64,000 nucleotides of DNA from Brenneria bubanii (GCF_022378355.1 NZ_JAKMAJ010000005.1:245082-309081), one strand, 5' to 3'. Numbered from the stretch's first letter, positions 49,928 to 61,638 are shown. Numbers and translations: made by a program. Notes: a model not told the origin generated them from the sequence alone.

Positions 49928-50548
49928 TTAATTTGGTTTAAGCACAATCAGGTGACGCTCGCCTTCCAATTCCGGCACCGATAAACGGATAACCTGAGCT
50001 AACGCGATCCCCTGTGGCAATGCGGCAAGTTCTTCTTCAGGCAATACGCCTTTCAGCGCGTAAAAACGACCGTCCGGCCTGATTGGAAGATGGTGGCACC
50101 ACTTAATCATATCCTGCAAAGAAGCAAACGCCCGGCTGATTACGCCATCAAAAGGAGGATCGGCAGGAAAATCCTCGACCCGGCTTTGGACGGGCGAAAT
50201 ATTTTCAAGCCCTAGTTCATGTTGCACCTGACGCAGAAAACGAATGCGTTTTCCGAGGCTATCAAGCAGCGTGAAATGCGCGTCAGGTCGAACTATGGCC
50301 AATGGGATGCCCGGTAATCCAGGGCCGGTTCCCACATCAATAAAGCGTTGCCCCCGCAAATGAGGCTCGACCACGATGCTGTCCATAATGTGCCTGACAA
50401 GCATTTGTTCAGGATCGCGGACAGACGTCAGATTATAGGCCTTATTCCACTTATCGAGCATCTCAACATAGTGTACCAACAAGCCTTTTTGCTTATCAGA
50501 AATCGCAATGCCGGCCGTTTTCAGCAGATTATCGAGAGTGTTGTGCAC
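49928..50548 (-). CDS. rsmG: 16S rRNA (guanine-N7)-methyltransferase RsmG
   Basis: A 206-residue methyltransferase that modifies G527 of 16S rRNA using SAM. The SAM-binding motif [20 protein letters not shown] is complete, and the [20 protein letters not shown] block is typical. The start is GTG at 50548 with AGGATC upstream. It follows mnmG by 222 bases (the classical gidAB pair). Confidence 0.96.
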   Translation of the reverse strand: MHNTLDNLLKTAGIAISDKQKGLLVHYVEMLDKWNKAYNLTSVRDPEQMLVRHIMDSIVVEPHLRGQRFIDVGTGPGLPGIPLAIVRPDAHFTLLDSLGKRIRFLRQVQHELGLENISPVQSRVEDFPADPPFDGVISRAFASLQDMIKWCHHLPIRPDGRFYALKGVLPEEELAALPQGIALAQVIRLSVPELEGERHLIVLKPN

Positions 50549-50770
50549 AATAAGATCCTGGAATTATTTATGTGAATCTAAAAATATGAGGTGCTAGGCA
50601 AACCGCAAATTCACCGCGGCTGCTCAATTTTGCATTACCTTACCACATAAGCCGCCCTAGCTATGCCCCGAGTGAATTGCCCGGTTCACCGAAAGTAGCC
50701 ATTACGGTAAACGGAGCGTGAGGCGAAATAGAGCATGCGGCTATTTTACATTAGCGGCGTGATTGTCGGC

Positions 50771-52660
50771 TCAAGCGCTGCGACGCAGCAGACCTTGTTT
50801 CTTCAGCCATACCAGCAGAATGGAGATTGCCGCGGGCGTGATGCCAGAAATACGCGAAGCCTGACCGATCGAACCGGGTTTGTGATCGTTAAGTTTGGCG
50901 ATCACCTCATTGGACAGACCATTGACCTGACGATAATCCAAATCGGCAGGCAGCAGGGTGTTTTCGTTACGCAGCTGTTTCTCGATTTCATCCTGCTGAC
51001 GGGCGATGTATCCTTCGTATTTAACCTGGATTTCAACCTGTTCGGCCGCCTGTTCGTCCATTAAGGCCGGAGCAAATAACGGCAGTTTAGTCAGCATGTC
51101 ATAATCCACTTCGGGACGACGCAGCAGCTCCTCGCCGTTGGCTTCGCGTGAAAGCGGCGTCTTCAGCAACGCATTAACCTGATCCAGATGCTCCGATTGC
51201 GGATGAATCCGGATATCGCGTAAGCGCTGGCGCTCTTTCTCGATGCTTTCCAGCTTCTGGTTAAAACGAGCCCAGCGATAATCATCCACCATGCCTAATT
51301 CACGGCCAATTTCGGTCAAGCGCAGGTCGGCATTATCTTCCCGCAGCATCAGACGGTATTCGGCGCGAGAAGTAAACATGCGGTAGGGTTCTTTGGTTCC
51401 CAGCGTGCAAAGATCGTCCACCAGCACGCCCAGATAGGCCTGATCGCGACGTGGCGACCACCCTTCCTGGTCAAACGCCAGACGGGCGGCGTTCAAGCCG
51501 GCCAGCATACCCTGAGCGGCGGCTTCTTCATAACCGGTGGTGCCGTTAATCTGACCGGCGAAGAACAGACCGTGGATAAACTTGTTCTCCAGCGTGTTTT
51601 TTAAATCTCGAGGATCGAAGAAATCATACTCAATGGCATAGCCAGGACGAACAATACGCGCGTTCTCCATTCCGGTCATCGAGCGAACGATTTGCCACTG
51701 CACATCGAAGGGCAGACTGGTTGAAATCCCATTGGGGTAAATTTCATTGCTGGTCAGCCCTTCAGGCTCCAGAAAGATCTGGTGCGAGTTGCGATCGGCG
51801 AAGCGCATGACTTTATCTTCGATCGAGGGACAGTAACGAGGACCGATCCCTTCGATGATCCCGGTGTACATCGGGCTGCGGTCCAGATTATTACGGATCA
51901 CGTCATGGGTTTTTTCATTGGTATGGGTGATATAGCAAGGCATTTGCGCCGGGTGCTGGCTTGCCTGTCCCAAGAATGAAAACACCGGCATGGGATCGTC
52001 GCCGTGCTGTTGTGTCAGTGCGCTGAAATCAATGGTTCTGGCGTCAATTCGCGGTGGCGTACCGGTCTTCAGGCGATTAACCCGCAGCGGCAGTTCGCGC
52101 AGGCGACGCGCCAGTGGAATGGACGGCGGGTCGCCTGCGCGTCCGCCGCTGTAATTATCCAGCCCAATATGAATCTTCCCGTCAAGGAAAGTCCCGACGG
52201 TCAATACCACCGCTTTAGCACGGAACTTAAGTCCCATCTGAGTGACAGCGCCAACCACTCGATCGTTTTCAACGATGAGATCGTCAACCGCTTGTTGAAA
52301 GATCATCAGGTTAGGCTGGTTTTCCAGCGCAGTTCGAATCGCTTGCCGATAAAGAACGCGATCCGCCTGGGCACGCGTCGCCCGTACCGCCGGACCTTTA
52401 CTGATGTTTAGTATCCTAAACTGAATGCCTGCCTGATCGACGGCGCGAGCCATCAGTCCGCCCATGGCATCGATCTCTTTAACCAGATGGCCTTTTCCAA
52501 TGCCGCCAACCGCCGGGTTGCAAGACATTTGTCCCAAATTATCAATATTATGGGTCAGCAAAAGCGTTTGTCGTCCCATACGAGCGGAAGCCATTGCTGC
52601 CTCGGTACCGGCATGGCCGCCACCGATCACGATGACGTCAAAAGGATCTGGATAAAACAT
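50771..52660 (-). CDS. mnmG: tRNA uridine 5-carboxymethylaminomethyl modification enzyme MnmG
   Basis: A 629-residue FAD protein that with MnmE modifies the wobble uridine of certain tRNAs. The FAD-binding motif [18 protein letters not shown] is at the N-terminus, followed by [20 protein letters not shown]. The C-terminal MnmE-interacting domain ends [20 protein letters not shown]. The ATG at 52660 gives the E. coli length; the longer frame runs back towards oriC. Transcription of mnmG next to oriC influences initiation in E. coli. Confidence 0.97.
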   Translation of the reverse strand: MFYPDPFDVIVIGGGHAGTEAAMASARMGRQTLLLTHNIDNLGQMSCNPAVGGIGKGHLVKEIDAMGGLMARAVDQAGIQFRILNISKGPAVRATRAQADRVLYRQAIRTALENQPNLMIFQQAVDDLIVENDRVVGAVTQMGLKFRAKAVVLTVGTFLDGKIHIGLDNYSGGRAGDPPSIPLARRLRELPLRVNRLKTGTPPRIDARTIDFSALTQQHGDDPMPVFSFLGQASQHPAQMPCYITHTNEKTHDVIRNNLDRSPMYTGIIEGIGPRYCPSIEDKVMRFADRNSHQIFLEPEGLTSNEIYPNGISTSLPFDVQWQIVRSMTGMENARIVRPGYAIEYDFFDPRDLKNTLENKFIHGLFFAGQINGTTGYEEAAAQGMLAGLNAARLAFDQEGWSPRRDQAYLGVLVDDLCTLGTKEPYRMFTSRAEYRLMLREDNADLRLTEIGRELGMVDDYRWARFNQKLESIEKERQRLRDIRIHPQSEHLDQVNALLKTPLSREANGEELLRRPEVDYDMLTKLPLFAPALMDEQAAEQVEIQVKYEGYIARQQDEIEKQLRNENTLLPADLDYRQVNGLSNEVIAKLNDHKPGSIGQASRISGITPAAISILLVWLKKQGLLRRSA

Positions 52661-52779
52661 GGTACTGCTCCTCGCATTGTTGCGAATGAATAGTTGCAAA
52701 CGATCGTTACTAGCTCTGGGGAGGTGGATTCTACTCAACTTTAAGCAAACGACCAAGCGCGTTGGATCGTCGCTAATTA

Positions 52780-53040
52780 AAGAAAGATCTTTTTATTTAA
52801 AGATCTCTTTATTAGATCTCTTATTAGGATCGTCCATTAGTGTGGATAAGTGATTATTCATATTAAGGATCAATGAATTAATAAGGATCATTAGCTGTGA
52901 ATGATCGGTGATCCTATACCGTATAAGCTGGGATCTTAATGGCTAGTTATGCACAGGACAAAAAACAATCAGCGGTTGTTATTGGGATAACTACCGCTTT
53001 TACACCTGAATTAAGCATAGTTATACACATTCAACTGCTG
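52780..53040. other. Chromosomal replication origin oriC
   Basis: Between mnmG and mioC, as in E. coli. Three AT-rich 13-mers of the unwinding element begin with GATC: 52786 (GATCTTTTTATTT), 52802 (GATCTCTTTATTA) and 52815 (GATCTCTTATTAG). DnaA boxes: R1 TGTGGATAA at 52841-52849, R2 TTATGCACA at 52947-52955, R4-like TTATACACA at 53021-53029, and a weaker TGGGATAAC near 52983. Many GATC Dam sites are present for SeqA control. The block around 52890-52935 (GTGAATGATCGGTGATCC, then CGTATAAGCTGGGATC) is almost identical to E. coli. Boundaries are approximate. Confidence 0.96.
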
Positions 53041-53051
53041 AATATTTCATC

Positions 53052-53495
53052 TTATTTGAGTAAATTAACCCAGGATCCCAACCATTCTTCTGCGGGATCC
53101 TCGGGAATTTCATGTTGGGTAATGTCGATCCGCAGTATTTCGCCGATCCTTTTAGCGCCGAGTTGGCCGAGTACATGATCCACGGTCAGGATCGCGCCGC
53201 AAAATGTATCGTACTCTTTACTGCCAATACCGATCGCACCGAAACTCACCTGAGAAAGATCGGGTTTGCGCTGTTCCAACTGTTCAAATAAAGGTTGCAG
53301 ATTGTCCGGTAATTCACCTGCGCCATGGGTTGATGTCACCACCAGCCATAAACCGCTATCCGGAAGCTCACCCAGCTCAGGACCATGCAGTATTTCAGTC
53401 GAGAAGTTTTCCTTTTCCAGGAGTTCAGCTAAATGCTCCGCCACGTATTCGGCGCTGCCTAAAGTACTACCGCTGATAAGCGTAATGTCTGCCAT
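53052..53495 (-). CDS. mioC: Flavodoxin-like protein MioC
   Basis: A 147-residue FMN-binding flavodoxin-fold protein (MADITLISGSTLGSAEYVAE; STHGAGELPDNL for the second FMN loop), the length of E. coli MioC, which supports biotin synthase activity in vitro. The ATG at 53495 is the E. coli start. Transcription runs leftward into oriC and can affect initiation. A DnaA box lies about 60 bases upstream. Confidence 0.96.
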   Translation of the reverse strand: MADITLISGSTLGSAEYVAEHLAELLEKENFSTEILHGPELGELPDSGLWLVVTSTHGAGELPDNLQPLFEQLEQRKPDLSQVSFGAIGIGSKEYDTFCGAILTVDHVLGQLGAKRIGEILRIDITQHEIPEDPAEEWLGSWVNLLK

Positions 53496-53555
53496 ACACG
53501 ATCCCATCTGATAAAAGACGGGACATTGTACGCTGTGATCTGGTTGGGATCTACC

Positions 53556-53564
53556 TGTGGATAA
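53556..53564. promoter_or_regulatory. DnaA box upstream of mioC
   Basis: TGTGGATAA, a perfect consensus DnaA box, 61 bases before the mioC start. In E. coli DnaA binding at the same position represses mioC transcription; the same is likely here. Confidence 0.8.
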
Positions 53565-53585
53565 TAGGGGTATAAGAAAATAGGA

Positions 53586-54047
53586 TTATGGCGCGATCGT
53601 CCGCATGATGGGGTTTTGCAGGGAGATCAATGTTTCTGTCGACTGTATTTCATCAATGGTTTGGATCTTGTCGATAAGTACGTGTTGCAGGGCATCGATG
53701 GAGCGGCACATGACCTTAATAAAGACGCTATAGTGACCAGTGGTGTAATACGCCTCCACCACTTCTTCCAGGTTATTCAGCTTTTCCAATGCCGATGGAT
53801 AGTCTTTTGCGCTTTTCAGGATAATGCCGATAAAGCAGCAGACGTCGTATCCCAGTTGTTTTGGGCTGACGTCCAGGCGCGTGCCGATGATGATCCCCGC
53901 TTGCTTCATTTTTTCCACCCGGACGTGAATTGTCCCGGGACTGACGGAAAACTGTTTCGCTAGTTCGGCATAAGGCGTTCGCGCGTTGTCCATTAATGCG
54001 GAAAGTATGCCGCGATCGAGATTATCGATCTGATAGGTTTCCGACAT
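53586..54047 (-). CDS. asnC: Transcriptional regulator AsnC
   Basis: A 153-residue Lrp/AsnC regulator: helix-turn-helix from about residue 10 (LDRGILSALMDNARTPYAEL) and a RAM asparagine-binding domain. It matches E. coli AsnC, which activates asnA and is autoregulated. It keeps its place upstream of mioC. Its usual target asnA, which in E. coli is the divergent next gene, is absent here, so its present target is unclear. Confidence 0.95.
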   Translation of the reverse strand: MSETYQIDNLDRGILSALMDNARTPYAELAKQFSVSPGTIHVRVEKMKQAGIIIGTRLDVSPKQLGYDVCCFIGIILKSAKDYPSALEKLNNLEEVVEAYYTTGHYSVFIKVMCRSIDALQHVLIDKIQTIDEIQSTETLISLQNPIMRTIAP

Positions 54048-54164
54048 GTTTTCTCCCTAATTTTTCATTTAATAGCGATTTAAGGCGATGGATTAACCTT
54101 GAAAAGCCCCTTTATGTAGAAAAATTGCAATCAAGGATAAAAATTGTTTATACGCTGATTCCGC

Positions 54165-54189
54165 TATTCCTGTCATCTTTCAAGTAACG
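54165..54189. repeat. Solo repeat arm in the asnC-viaA gap
   Basis: TATTCCTGTCATCTTTCAAG (continuing TAACG) matches the right-arm core GTCATCTTTCAGGT of the palindromic repeat at 29095-29231. No second arm was seen. It lies where E. coli has asnA. Confidence 0.45.
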
Positions 54190-54230
54190 GGACACGCTTG
54201 TTTAATTAGTCAGTAGGGAATAGGGGGGGA

Positions 54231-55700
54231 TTATCGGTGCTGCCAGCGTCGCATCAAGCGGCTTTTTAAACCGGTATCAAAACGCCAGATATGGTCGAAA
54301 ATGCGCATGATGCCTGGCTTGCCGTGATCGGACATCGCAACGGCATGAAAACGATGTTGCAGCAGTTTCTGACGCAGTTTGACCTTGTTGATCACCTCAT
54401 CGGGCAAGCGTTGGGCAATAAAGTCTGAAATAACCACCGCATCGGCGTCGCGCCACTGTTTGTCTTCCATTTTGTCCAATAGCGTTGATAAACAGGCGCT
54501 CAAATCTGTTCCGCCGCGAAACGCCTGGCTCAGGAAGCGAGCCGCCTGATCCAGGCCGCTTTCGCCGGTCAGCTCATACTGCACTACGCCGGTTGAAAAC
54601 AGCATGATGTAGCAACGACGGTTGTCGGCCAGCGCAACACGCAACAATGCCAGACAGAAGGCTTTTGCACAGCGTTCGTTAAACCCGCCCATGGAGCCTG
54701 ATGTATCAACGCAAACAATGAACGGCCCACGCGGCTGCTGTTCATTTTGCTGATGAATAACCGGCCGCTCGCTAATCTTTTCACGCCAGTTATCGCCCTG
54801 CAGGCGGTAGGTTAACAGGCGATGCTCAAGCAGCCGGCGATAGAACTCGTATTCCAGTTCAACGATGCTCATTGAAGCCATTTCCACCGGCAGCAGGCGC
54901 AGGATATCGTCGCTTTGGTGAATGCCGCTGACTTGTTCAGGCTCGGTTTCCGGTTCGCGGATCATCACCCTGAAAGTTTCTTTTGGCGCATCCTGACTAA
55001 GGATCGATTTTGTCTCCCGGCTACGCCCTAATCGTTCGGCCAGATGCTGCAATGTGGGTTGCCGTTGCAGAAAAGCGCCAAAATCGAGCAGGGTCTGGCG
55101 GTCGGAGTTAATCAATTGCCCGGCGCTAAGATCCCACAAACGTCCTGCCGCATGTTCATTCTCGGCCAGAATGGGTTCCAGCTTGCCGCTCAGCGTCAAC
55201 CGTTGCTGTAGCTCATGGAGCAGGATTTCTCGTTCCTGCTCCATGATCTGATGGTGCAGAGACAGGGTTTGCAACGTCAGACTCAGCCGCCAGCGTTGCA
55301 GAAACAGCGAATGTAACCCGCTGCTGATTTTTTGCCCCGCAGTCAATTCGGGCTGGTGTATCAGCTTATCGGCCTGTATCAAAAATGGCGATTCGACCGT
55401 GCTGAGCATTTCCATTATCCGCGGCAGACGCGTCTGGAAAGTCCGATAATTCACTGTCTGGGCGCGTTGATAACAACTGAATTCCGTTTCCAGCTCCGGT
55501 GGTGCCTGCGTGTTGTGCAGGCGCTGCCTCAGGGCCGCTTTCCAGTTGGGAATATCATTGAGCAGCGCGGATTTCAGGCCGGGAGATTTTTCAAAGAACG
55601 CCGCCAGCTGAGGGGTAGCCAAAAGCGTCACAATCATATCGTCCAATAGCTCGTTTTCGTCTATCGACAGCAGTATCTCCAGGGATTCCAGCGTGATCAT
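54231..55700 (-). CDS. viaA: ATPase RavA stimulator ViaA
   Basis: A 489-residue cytosolic protein. The C-terminal von Willebrand A domain carries the MIDAS motif Asp332-x-Ser334-x-Ser336 ([13 protein letters not shown]). The long helical N-terminal part is typical of ViaA (YieM). With RavA it forms a chaperone-like pair linked to respiratory complexes and aminoglycoside sensitivity in E. coli. It starts 5 bases after ravA, so the genes are coupled. Confidence 0.95.
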   Translation of the reverse strand: MITLESLEILLSIDENELLDDMIVTLLATPQLAAFFEKSPGLKSALLNDIPNWKAALRQRLHNTQAPPELETEFSCYQRAQTVNYRTFQTRLPRIMEMLSTVESPFLIQADKLIHQPELTAGQKISSGLHSLFLQRWRLSLTLQTLSLHHQIMEQEREILLHELQQRLTLSGKLEPILAENEHAAGRLWDLSAGQLINSDRQTLLDFGAFLQRQPTLQHLAERLGRSRETKSILSQDAPKETFRVMIREPETEPEQVSGIHQSDDILRLLPVEMASMSIVELEYEFYRRLLEHRLLTYRLQGDNWREKISERPVIHQQNEQQPRGPFIVCVDTSGSMGGFNERCAKAFCLALLRVALADNRRCYIMLFSTGVVQYELTGESGLDQAARFLSQAFRGGTDLSACLSTLLDKMEDKQWRDADAVVISDFIAQRLPDEVINKVKLRQKLLQHRFHAVAMSDHGKPGIMRIFDHIWRFDTGLKSRLMRRWQHR

Positions 55701-55705
55701 CGTGC

Positions 55706-57202
55706 TTAGTCCTGCTGTGATTGCTGAATTTGTTCAGCGACGTGTTGCAGACTGGATTCGATTTTTGCCAGCCATGCGGCAGGCACAAACAAACATGGCT
55801 GATGTTGATTAAATAAACGCCGTTGTTCACGTAACTGGAGCGTCAGATTTTCATACTCATCCACGATTTCTGCCGGCAGGGCGCAGTCACGTTTTTCCGG
55901 CAGGGAAAGGATGGACGATTGCAGGCTGATATCGCGGATAGCCAGATGGCAACGATCGTCCACCACCAGATCGAGACGTTGGGTAAAACCGATTCCGTTC
56001 AGCTTGCCGCGTATTTCTCCCCCTTTTTGCAACCAGCTTTGCAGAGCGTCTTTATCAATAACCAGGTGGGCGACGTCAATGTCGTGGAGCACTAACGGTC
56101 GTTGTAAAACCAGAGCGATAGTATCGGCGGTTAGCGTTTCTGGTAAGGAGTAGTGGAATTTCCGGCCCAATATGTGGCCGTGTTTTTCCAGCGTCAGCGC
56201 CTGTGATTCACTCTGCTGCATCTGGTATTGTTGGCGCTTTAGGTTTAGCTGCTGCAAGCGAAACAAAAGGCTTTTTTGCTGATAGGCTTCCTCGGTCACC
56301 AGCTGTTCGAGCTGCCGTTCGATCAGAATCAGGGTATCTCTGTCATGCCAGAGGCAATCTTTCAGCAGAATAATATCAACCGGGGTAATGCTCTCCCGTC
56401 CGCTGAAAAATGAACAGGCCTGAAGTAAGCGCAGCGCTTTTTTCCAGCGCCGATCGGAAATATAGGGCGATTGATCTATGGTATCGAGCTTCTGACGTAA
56501 TTGATAAATCAGTTCAAAGCAGTTTTCCGGCAACGCCACCCGGTCAATATCCTTTTGCCACTGCAGGTATTCTTCATCACTGACGCTGACTGACGGGCTG
56601 ACCGGATTGTCGTGCATGCCGCCGTTATTCACCAATAGCGCGCGGAAATTATGCTTTTCCTGCACCCGATCCAACCACAGGCGAATGAGCATTCGGTCAT
56701 ATAAGGCTTCCAGGCTGCTGTCTGCTTCAGGTAATTCATTGGAGGCGGTAACCAGAAGGCGCATTGGTATCGGGTCTTCGCTATTGCCGTTACGGAAACG
56801 TCGTTCGTTAATGGCGGTCAGCAACGTGTTCAAGATCGCAGGGCCGGCCTTCCAGATTTCATCCAGAAAGACGATCTCGGCTTCCGGCAGATAGCCCTCG
56901 GTTAATCGCTGGTAACGGCCTTCATCTTTCAATGCTTGAATCGACAGGGGACCAAATACTTCTTCCGGCGTGGAAAATCTCGTCATCAGATATTCAAACG
57001 CATTCGCATGGCGAAAAGCGAATTTAAGACGCCGGGCGATCATGCTTTTCGCTATCCCCGGCGGCCCCAGTAAAAAAACGCTTTCTCCGCTTAATGCGGC
57101 CAGTAAGCACAAGCGAACAGCATGCTGCCGTTCATACAGCCCATGTTCCAGCGCGTTACTGAGACGTGAAATTCTTTCAGCCAGAGTGGCAGATTGAACC
57201 AT
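55706..57202 (-). CDS. ravA: MoxR-type AAA+ ATPase RavA
   Basis: A 498-residue AAA+ ATPase. Walker A GPPGIAKS at residues 46-53, Walker [20 protein letters not shown], sensor region [20 protein letters not shown]. The C-terminal LARA region (beta-rich, about 330-440) binds the lysine decarboxylase LdcI in E. coli. It heads the ravA-viaA operon and is divergent from kup, as in E. coli. Confidence 0.95.
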   Translation of the reverse strand: MVQSATLAERISRLSNALEHGLYERQHAVRLCLLAALSGESVFLLGPPGIAKSMIARRLKFAFRHANAFEYLMTRFSTPEEVFGPLSIQALKDEGRYQRLTEGYLPEAEIVFLDEIWKAGPAILNTLLTAINERRFRNGNSEDPIPMRLLVTASNELPEADSSLEALYDRMLIRLWLDRVQEKHNFRALLVNNGGMHDNPVSPSVSVSDEEYLQWQKDIDRVALPENCFELIYQLRQKLDTIDQSPYISDRRWKKALRLLQACSFFSGRESITPVDIILLKDCLWHDRDTLILIERQLEQLVTEEAYQQKSLLFRLQQLNLKRQQYQMQQSESQALTLEKHGHILGRKFHYSLPETLTADTIALVLQRPLVLHDIDVAHLVIDKDALQSWLQKGGEIRGKLNGIGFTQRLDLVVDDRCHLAIRDISLQSSILSLPEKRDCALPAEIVDEYENLTLQLREQRRLFNQHQPCLFVPAAWLAKIESSLQHVAEQIQQSQQD

Positions 57203-57462
57203 AATTAATCAGTCGTTCCCGAGGTTTGTTAGCGTAAAAACAATACTAATAATAAACGGAAGATCACAGATTTTTATTAGTGGTAATGGGGTGATTATTT
57301 TCTCTTCTGCGTTGGTTAATCAATAAACGACCTTTTTCAGGATGTTTCCTAATCAATATAAAAATAGGATTTTAGCGTCAATTGTGCATACTGTGCCCTT
57401 TTGGGCGAAAGGTAATTGCATACCTTTATTCGCTAACAAATTGATAAAAGAAGATAAGTTTT

Positions 57463-59331
57463 ATGAGCTCAGAACATAAACGTTCGCTTTCTGCCGTCAC
57501 GCTGGCTGCGATAGGGGTGGTTTATGGAGATATAGGAACTAGCCCGCTTTATACGCTAAGGGAGTGCTTATCTGGGCAGTTTGGTTTTGGTGTTGAACCA
57601 GACTCCGTATTTGGTTTCCTTTCTTTAATCTTTTGGCTGCTGATTCTCATTGTCTCGTTGAAGTATCTCACCTATGTCATGCGAGCCGACAATGCCGGTG
57701 AAGGCGGCATACTTACGCTGATGTCGTTGGCCGGTCGTAATACCTCTTACCGGACAACCTCGGTTTTAGTCATTATGGGGCTGATTGGCGGCAGCTTTTT
57801 CTATGGAGAGGTGGTTATCACGCCGGCAATCTCGGTGATGTCCGCGATGGAAGGGATAGAAATCGCCGCGCCGTCGATGGATCACTACATTATCCCGGTG
57901 TCGATCGTCGTTCTGACATTATTGTTTGCCATTCAAAAACATGGCACCGGCAGCGTGGGAAAGCTGTTTGCGCCGGTCATGTTGATTTGGTTTCTTACGC
58001 TGGCGGTATTGGGGGCGCGTAGCATCGTTGATAACCCTCAGGTATTGCAGGCGTTAAATCCTATGTGGGCGGTTCACTTCTTTGTTGAATACAAAATGGT
58101 GTCTTTTTTCGCCTTGGGGGCGGTGGTTCTGGCCATTACCGGTGTAGAAGCGCTGTATGCGGACATGGGGCATTTCGGCAAATTCCCTATTCGTCTGGCC
58201 TGGTTTACCGTTGTCCTTCCCTCTTTGGTGATCAACTACTTCGGTCAGGGCGCATTATTACTTAAAAATCCTGAAGCGATAAAAAACCCCTTCTTTCTGT
58301 TGGCTCCCAACTGGGCTTTGATTCCGCTACTGGTTTTGGCGACGCTGGCGACGATCATCGCATCTCAGGCGGTTATTTCAGGCGTGTTTTCGCTGACCCG
58401 TCAGGCGGTGCGTCTGGGGTATCTTCCGCCGATGCGCATTGTGCATACGTCCGACATGGAGTCCGGGCAGATTTACATCCCGGCGATCAACTGGCTGCTG
58501 TATGTCGCGGTGGTGATCGTAATTGTCAGCTTTGAGCATTCCAGTAATCTGGCTGCGGCTTACGGTATTGCCGTAACCGGAACCATGGTGTTGACCAGTA
58601 TCCTGTCTTGCACCGTCGCAATACACAACTGGCACTGGCATCGCTATCTGGTGTGGATATTGCTGAGCGGGTTGCTGCTGCTTGATGTACCGATGTTTTT
58701 AGCCAACGTAGTGAAAATTTTCTCTGGCGGCTGGTTGCCGCTGACGCTTGGAATGGTGATGTTTATCATCATGACAACCTGGAAAAGCGAACGTTTCAGA
58801 CTACTACGTCGCCTGAATGAACATGGCAACTCACTGGATGCCATGATCGCTTCGCTGGAGAAAAATCCGCCGTTAAAAGTGCCGGGAACGGCGGTTTATC
58901 TGTCGCGGGCCACGCACGTCATTCCGTTTGCGCTGTTGCATAATCTTAAACATAACAAGATATTGCACGAACGCGTCGTGCTGTTGACCATGAAAACCGA
59001 GGATGCGCCTTATGTGCTGAACGCGCGGCGGGTTTCGGTGGAACAACTTTCGCCGACCTTCTGGCGCGTTGTCGCCAATTATGGCTGGCGTGAAACGCCC
59101 AATGTGGAGGAAGTCTTTCATCGCTGCTGGCAGGATGGGCTAACCTGCGAAATGTTGGAAACCTCATTCTTTATGTCCAACGAGTCGCTGACGATGGGAA
59201 AACGCCCCTGGTATCTGCATTTCCGCGGCAAGCTGTTTATGATGCTTAGCCGTAATGCGCTGCGAGCGGCCGATCAGTTTGAAATACCGCCTAATAGGCT
59301 GATTGAGCTCGGCATTCAGGTAGAGATTTAA
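57463..59331 (+). CDS. kup: Low-affinity potassium transporter Kup
   Basis: A 622-residue inner-membrane K+:H+ symporter, the exact E. coli length. N-terminal [20 protein letters not shown] is the family signature; about 12 membrane spans are followed by a cytoplasmic C-terminal domain of about 170 residues. It is divergent from ravA. In E. coli the rbs operon follows; here qseBC is placed after it in the opposite orientation. Confidence 0.97.
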   Translation: MSSEHKRSLSAVTLAAIGVVYGDIGTSPLYTLRECLSGQFGFGVEPDSVFGFLSLIFWLLILIVSLKYLTYVMRADNAGEGGILTLMSLAGRNTSYRTTSVLVIMGLIGGSFFYGEVVITPAISVMSAMEGIEIAAPSMDHYIIPVSIVVLTLLFAIQKHGTGSVGKLFAPVMLIWFLTLAVLGARSIVDNPQVLQALNPMWAVHFFVEYKMVSFFALGAVVLAITGVEALYADMGHFGKFPIRLAWFTVVLPSLVINYFGQGALLLKNPEAIKNPFFLLAPNWALIPLLVLATLATIIASQAVISGVFSLTRQAVRLGYLPPMRIVHTSDMESGQIYIPAINWLLYVAVVIVIVSFEHSSNLAAAYGIAVTGTMVLTSILSCTVAIHNWHWHRYLVWILLSGLLLLDVPMFLANVVKIFSGGWLPLTLGMVMFIIMTTWKSERFRLLRRLNEHGNSLDAMIASLEKNPPLKVPGTAVYLSRATHVIPFALLHNLKHNKILHERVVLLTMKTEDAPYVLNARRVSVEQLSPTFWRVVANYGWRETPNVEEVFHRCWQDGLTCEMLETSFFMSNESLTMGKRPWYLHFRGKLFMMLSRNALRAADQFEIPPNRLIELGIQVEI

Positions 59332-59353
59332 TGCATCGCCGCGAGTTCGATTA

Positions 59354-59393
59354 TACGGGGGTGAGGCGTTCCTGCGAGAGCCTCATCCCCGTA
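59354..59393. terminator. Long stem-loop downstream of kup
   Basis: A 14-bp stem (TACGGGGGTGAGGC/GCCTCATCCCCGTA, one G-U pair) with a 12-base loop, 22 bases after the kup stop and before the convergent qseC. There is no U-tract, so it may be a weak or bidirectional terminator, or a 3' stabilising hairpin. Confidence 0.5.
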
Positions 59394-59506
59394 TTGCCTG
59401 TAATACGCGAATACATTTTATACTTATATACGTCGCGAACGCGGCGGCATCAGCTCTCCCCTGACGGGGCCGTGAACCTGTTTTTTCAGCGCGTTAAGCC
59501 CGTTTC

Positions 59507-60856
59507 TTACCAGTAAATCGAGACCAACAGACCGCCTTCGCCGCGGTTATTCAGATTAACCTGCATGCCATGCAGGTGGGCGATGTTATTCACAATGGAT
59601 AAGCCTAAACCGCTGCCGGATTTTTGCTGTCCGGCTGGGCGGAAAAAGCGCTCGCCGATTCGCGCCAGCGTCTCATCGTTGATGCCTGGTCCATCGTCTA
59701 TAACCTGGATGCTTCTCTCTTCAAGCCTCAGCTTTATTATTCCGCCCTTGTGGCTGTAGCGAATGGCGTTATCAAGCAGATTGCGAACCATTACCGCCAG
59801 CAGCAGTGGGTGTCCCTGGATAACCACGGGATCTTTAGCGATATCCAGCACGAGTTCACAGCCTGTCGCATGCGCTTTATGGTAATGGGCGACGATCATT
59901 TGTTGCAGCAGCGGCGATAACTGAACGGGCGTCAGTTCATTAACGAAGGACTCTGAATCCAGTCGGGATAGCGTTAATAACTGATCTACCAGCCGCGTGG
60001 CGCGGTCTATTCCCTCATCCAGATTGTTCAGCGCGCGACGGCGTACACTCTCGTCATCATCGGACAATTGCGCCAACTCTGCCTGTACCTTCAACGCCGC
60101 CAGGGGACTACGTAACTCATGAGCGGCATCGGAAGTAAAGCGGCGTTCGCGCAGCAGCATGTCACTAATGCGAATGAACAGGTTGTTAAGCTCGTTCACC
60201 AGCGGAAGCGCCTCTTGAGGTATCGAGCGGGTGTCGAGCGGCGCGTCATCTTCCGGCGGTCGCTTGCTAAGCTGGTCGGCAATCCGCTTAAGCGGCGACA
60301 ATTCACGGGTTATCAGCCAGAACATCAGCAGCAGCATAATCGGCAGCGCGAACAGCCAGGGCATGAGCGTGGTTTTCACAATATCCAGAACCATATCTTG
60401 ACGGTATTCCCACTCCTGCCCGACAACGACGATATGGCGATTATCTTCCGTCGCCAGCCAGACCATGCGCCATTTATCATCATCGTCACGCAATTTTCCG
60501 TCGGTAAAGCCGTTTTTCGAGTAATTAAAGATAAAGTCTTTACCGTTTTCGCCGTCATTCAGCGCCATCCGACCGTCACCTGTGAATAGGGCAAAGGCCA
60601 GCGCATCCTCTTCCTGATTACCGCGATTATCCTGTACCAGGCTTTTGGTTTTGGCGAGTGATTGCGTACCCGCGATTAATTCTTTGGGATTCATGGTGGC
60701 CAGCCGTTTGGCAAACAGCATTTGCTGGGTGTCGAACAGTTCGTTAATGGTATGGCGGGTCTGATGCCAGGCCAGTAGTCCTGCGACACTCCAACAAACG
60801 AAGGTCAGCAAAATAAATCCGATAGCCAATCGTAAACGCAGGCTGAGAGGGCGCAT
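59507..60856 (-). CDS. qseC: Sensor histidine kinase QseC
   Basis: A 449-residue inner-membrane sensor kinase. First membrane span at residues 10-30, a periplasmic domain to about 160 containing the QseC-type ELFDTQQMLFAKRLATMNP stretch and VVVGQEWEYRQDMVLDIV, second span about 163-183, HAMP, DHp domain with phospho-acceptor His246 (TSDAAHELRSPLAALK), and ATPase N-box VRNLLDNAIRYSH and G2 box GSGLGLSIV. Very similar to E. coli QseC, which responds to adrenergic signals/AI-3. It overlaps qseB by one base. Confidence 0.93.
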   Translation of the reverse strand: MRPLSLRLRLAIGFILLTFVCWSVAGLLAWHQTRHTINELFDTQQMLFAKRLATMNPKELIAGTQSLAKTKSLVQDNRGNQEEDALAFALFTGDGRMALNDGENGKDFIFNYSKNGFTDGKLRDDDDKWRMVWLATEDNRHIVVVGQEWEYRQDMVLDIVKTTLMPWLFALPIMLLLMFWLITRELSPLKRIADQLSKRPPEDDAPLDTRSIPQEALPLVNELNNLFIRISDMLLRERRFTSDAAHELRSPLAALKVQAELAQLSDDDESVRRRALNNLDEGIDRATRLVDQLLTLSRLDSESFVNELTPVQLSPLLQQMIVAHYHKAHATGCELVLDIAKDPVVIQGHPLLLAVMVRNLLDNAIRYSHKGGIIKLRLEERSIQVIDDGPGINDETLARIGERFFRPAGQQKSGSGLGLSIVNNIAHLHGMQVNLNNRGEGGLLVSIYW

Positions 60857-61515
60857 TACGTATCTCCGAGAGTATAGCCAACGCCGTGTACCGTGCGGAT
60901 GAATCCGCTGCCCAGTTTTTTGCGCAAGTGATGTATGTGTACTTCAATCGCGTTGCTGGATACGTCATCATCCCAGCCATAAAGCTTTTCTTCCAGTTGC
61001 GCCCGGGTAAGCACGCGACCGGGGTGCATCAGAAATAGCTCAAGCAGCGCCAATTCGCGTGATTTAAGCGTCAGCGGCTCGTTATTTAAGGTGACGGCGC
61101 GCGATCCCGGTTCAAGGGATACGGCGCCGTGCGTCAATATGGGGTGAAGTTGCCCGTGTCGGCGCCGTATCAGCGCTTGCAGACGCGCGGCGACTTCCGT
61201 CAGAGCAAAGGGTTTGCTCAGATAGTCGTCGGCCCCCAGTTGCAATCCTTCAACCCTTTGTTCCAGCGCATCACGGGCGGTGAGGATCAGTACCGGTTCA
61301 TCTCGTCTTGCCTGGCGCCATTGACGCAGGATCTCCAGACCGTCTATTTCCGGCAGGCTTAGATCGAGAACCACCGCGTCATAAGGGGCGGCGTTCAGCG
61401 CCGCCATACCGGTAGTGCCTTGTATAAACCAGTCGACACTGAAACCCAGCTTCATTAGTCCGGCCTTGAGGCCATCGCCAATAAGGCGATCGTCTTCTAT
61501 CAGCAGTATTCTCAT
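60856..61515 (-). CDS. qseB: Response regulator QseB
   Basis: A 219-residue OmpR/PhoB-class regulator. Receiver with phospho-acceptor Asp51 ([18 protein letters not shown]) and Lys in [13 protein letters not shown]; winged-helix DNA-binding domain ending [20 protein letters not shown]. It matches E. coli QseB in length and sequence. It is divergent from ygiW, the arrangement found at the E. coli ygiW-qseBC locus. A TTAAG-N6-TTAAG site lies in the shared promoter region, suggesting autoregulation. Confidence 0.93.
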   Translation of the reverse strand: MRILLIEDDRLIGDGLKAGLMKLGFSVDWFIQGTTGMAALNAAPYDAVVLDLSLPEIDGLEILRQWRQARRDEPVLILTARDALEQRVEGLQLGADDYLSKPFALTEVAARLQALIRRRHGQLHPILTHGAVSLEPGSRAVTLNNEPLTLKSRELALLELFLMHPGRVLTRAQLEEKLYGWDDDVSSNAIEVHIHHLRKKLGSGFIRTVHGVGYTLGDT

Positions 61516-61638
61516 CGGCGTTCACCTGTGTGATTTTCAGGGATGTTATACGGTTTACGTCATGGGATTGCCAACCGTCGCGCCAGTAAACGCGCCGCGT
61601 TTCGCAGTATTGATAAATATAAAAGAAAAATCGCTAAC

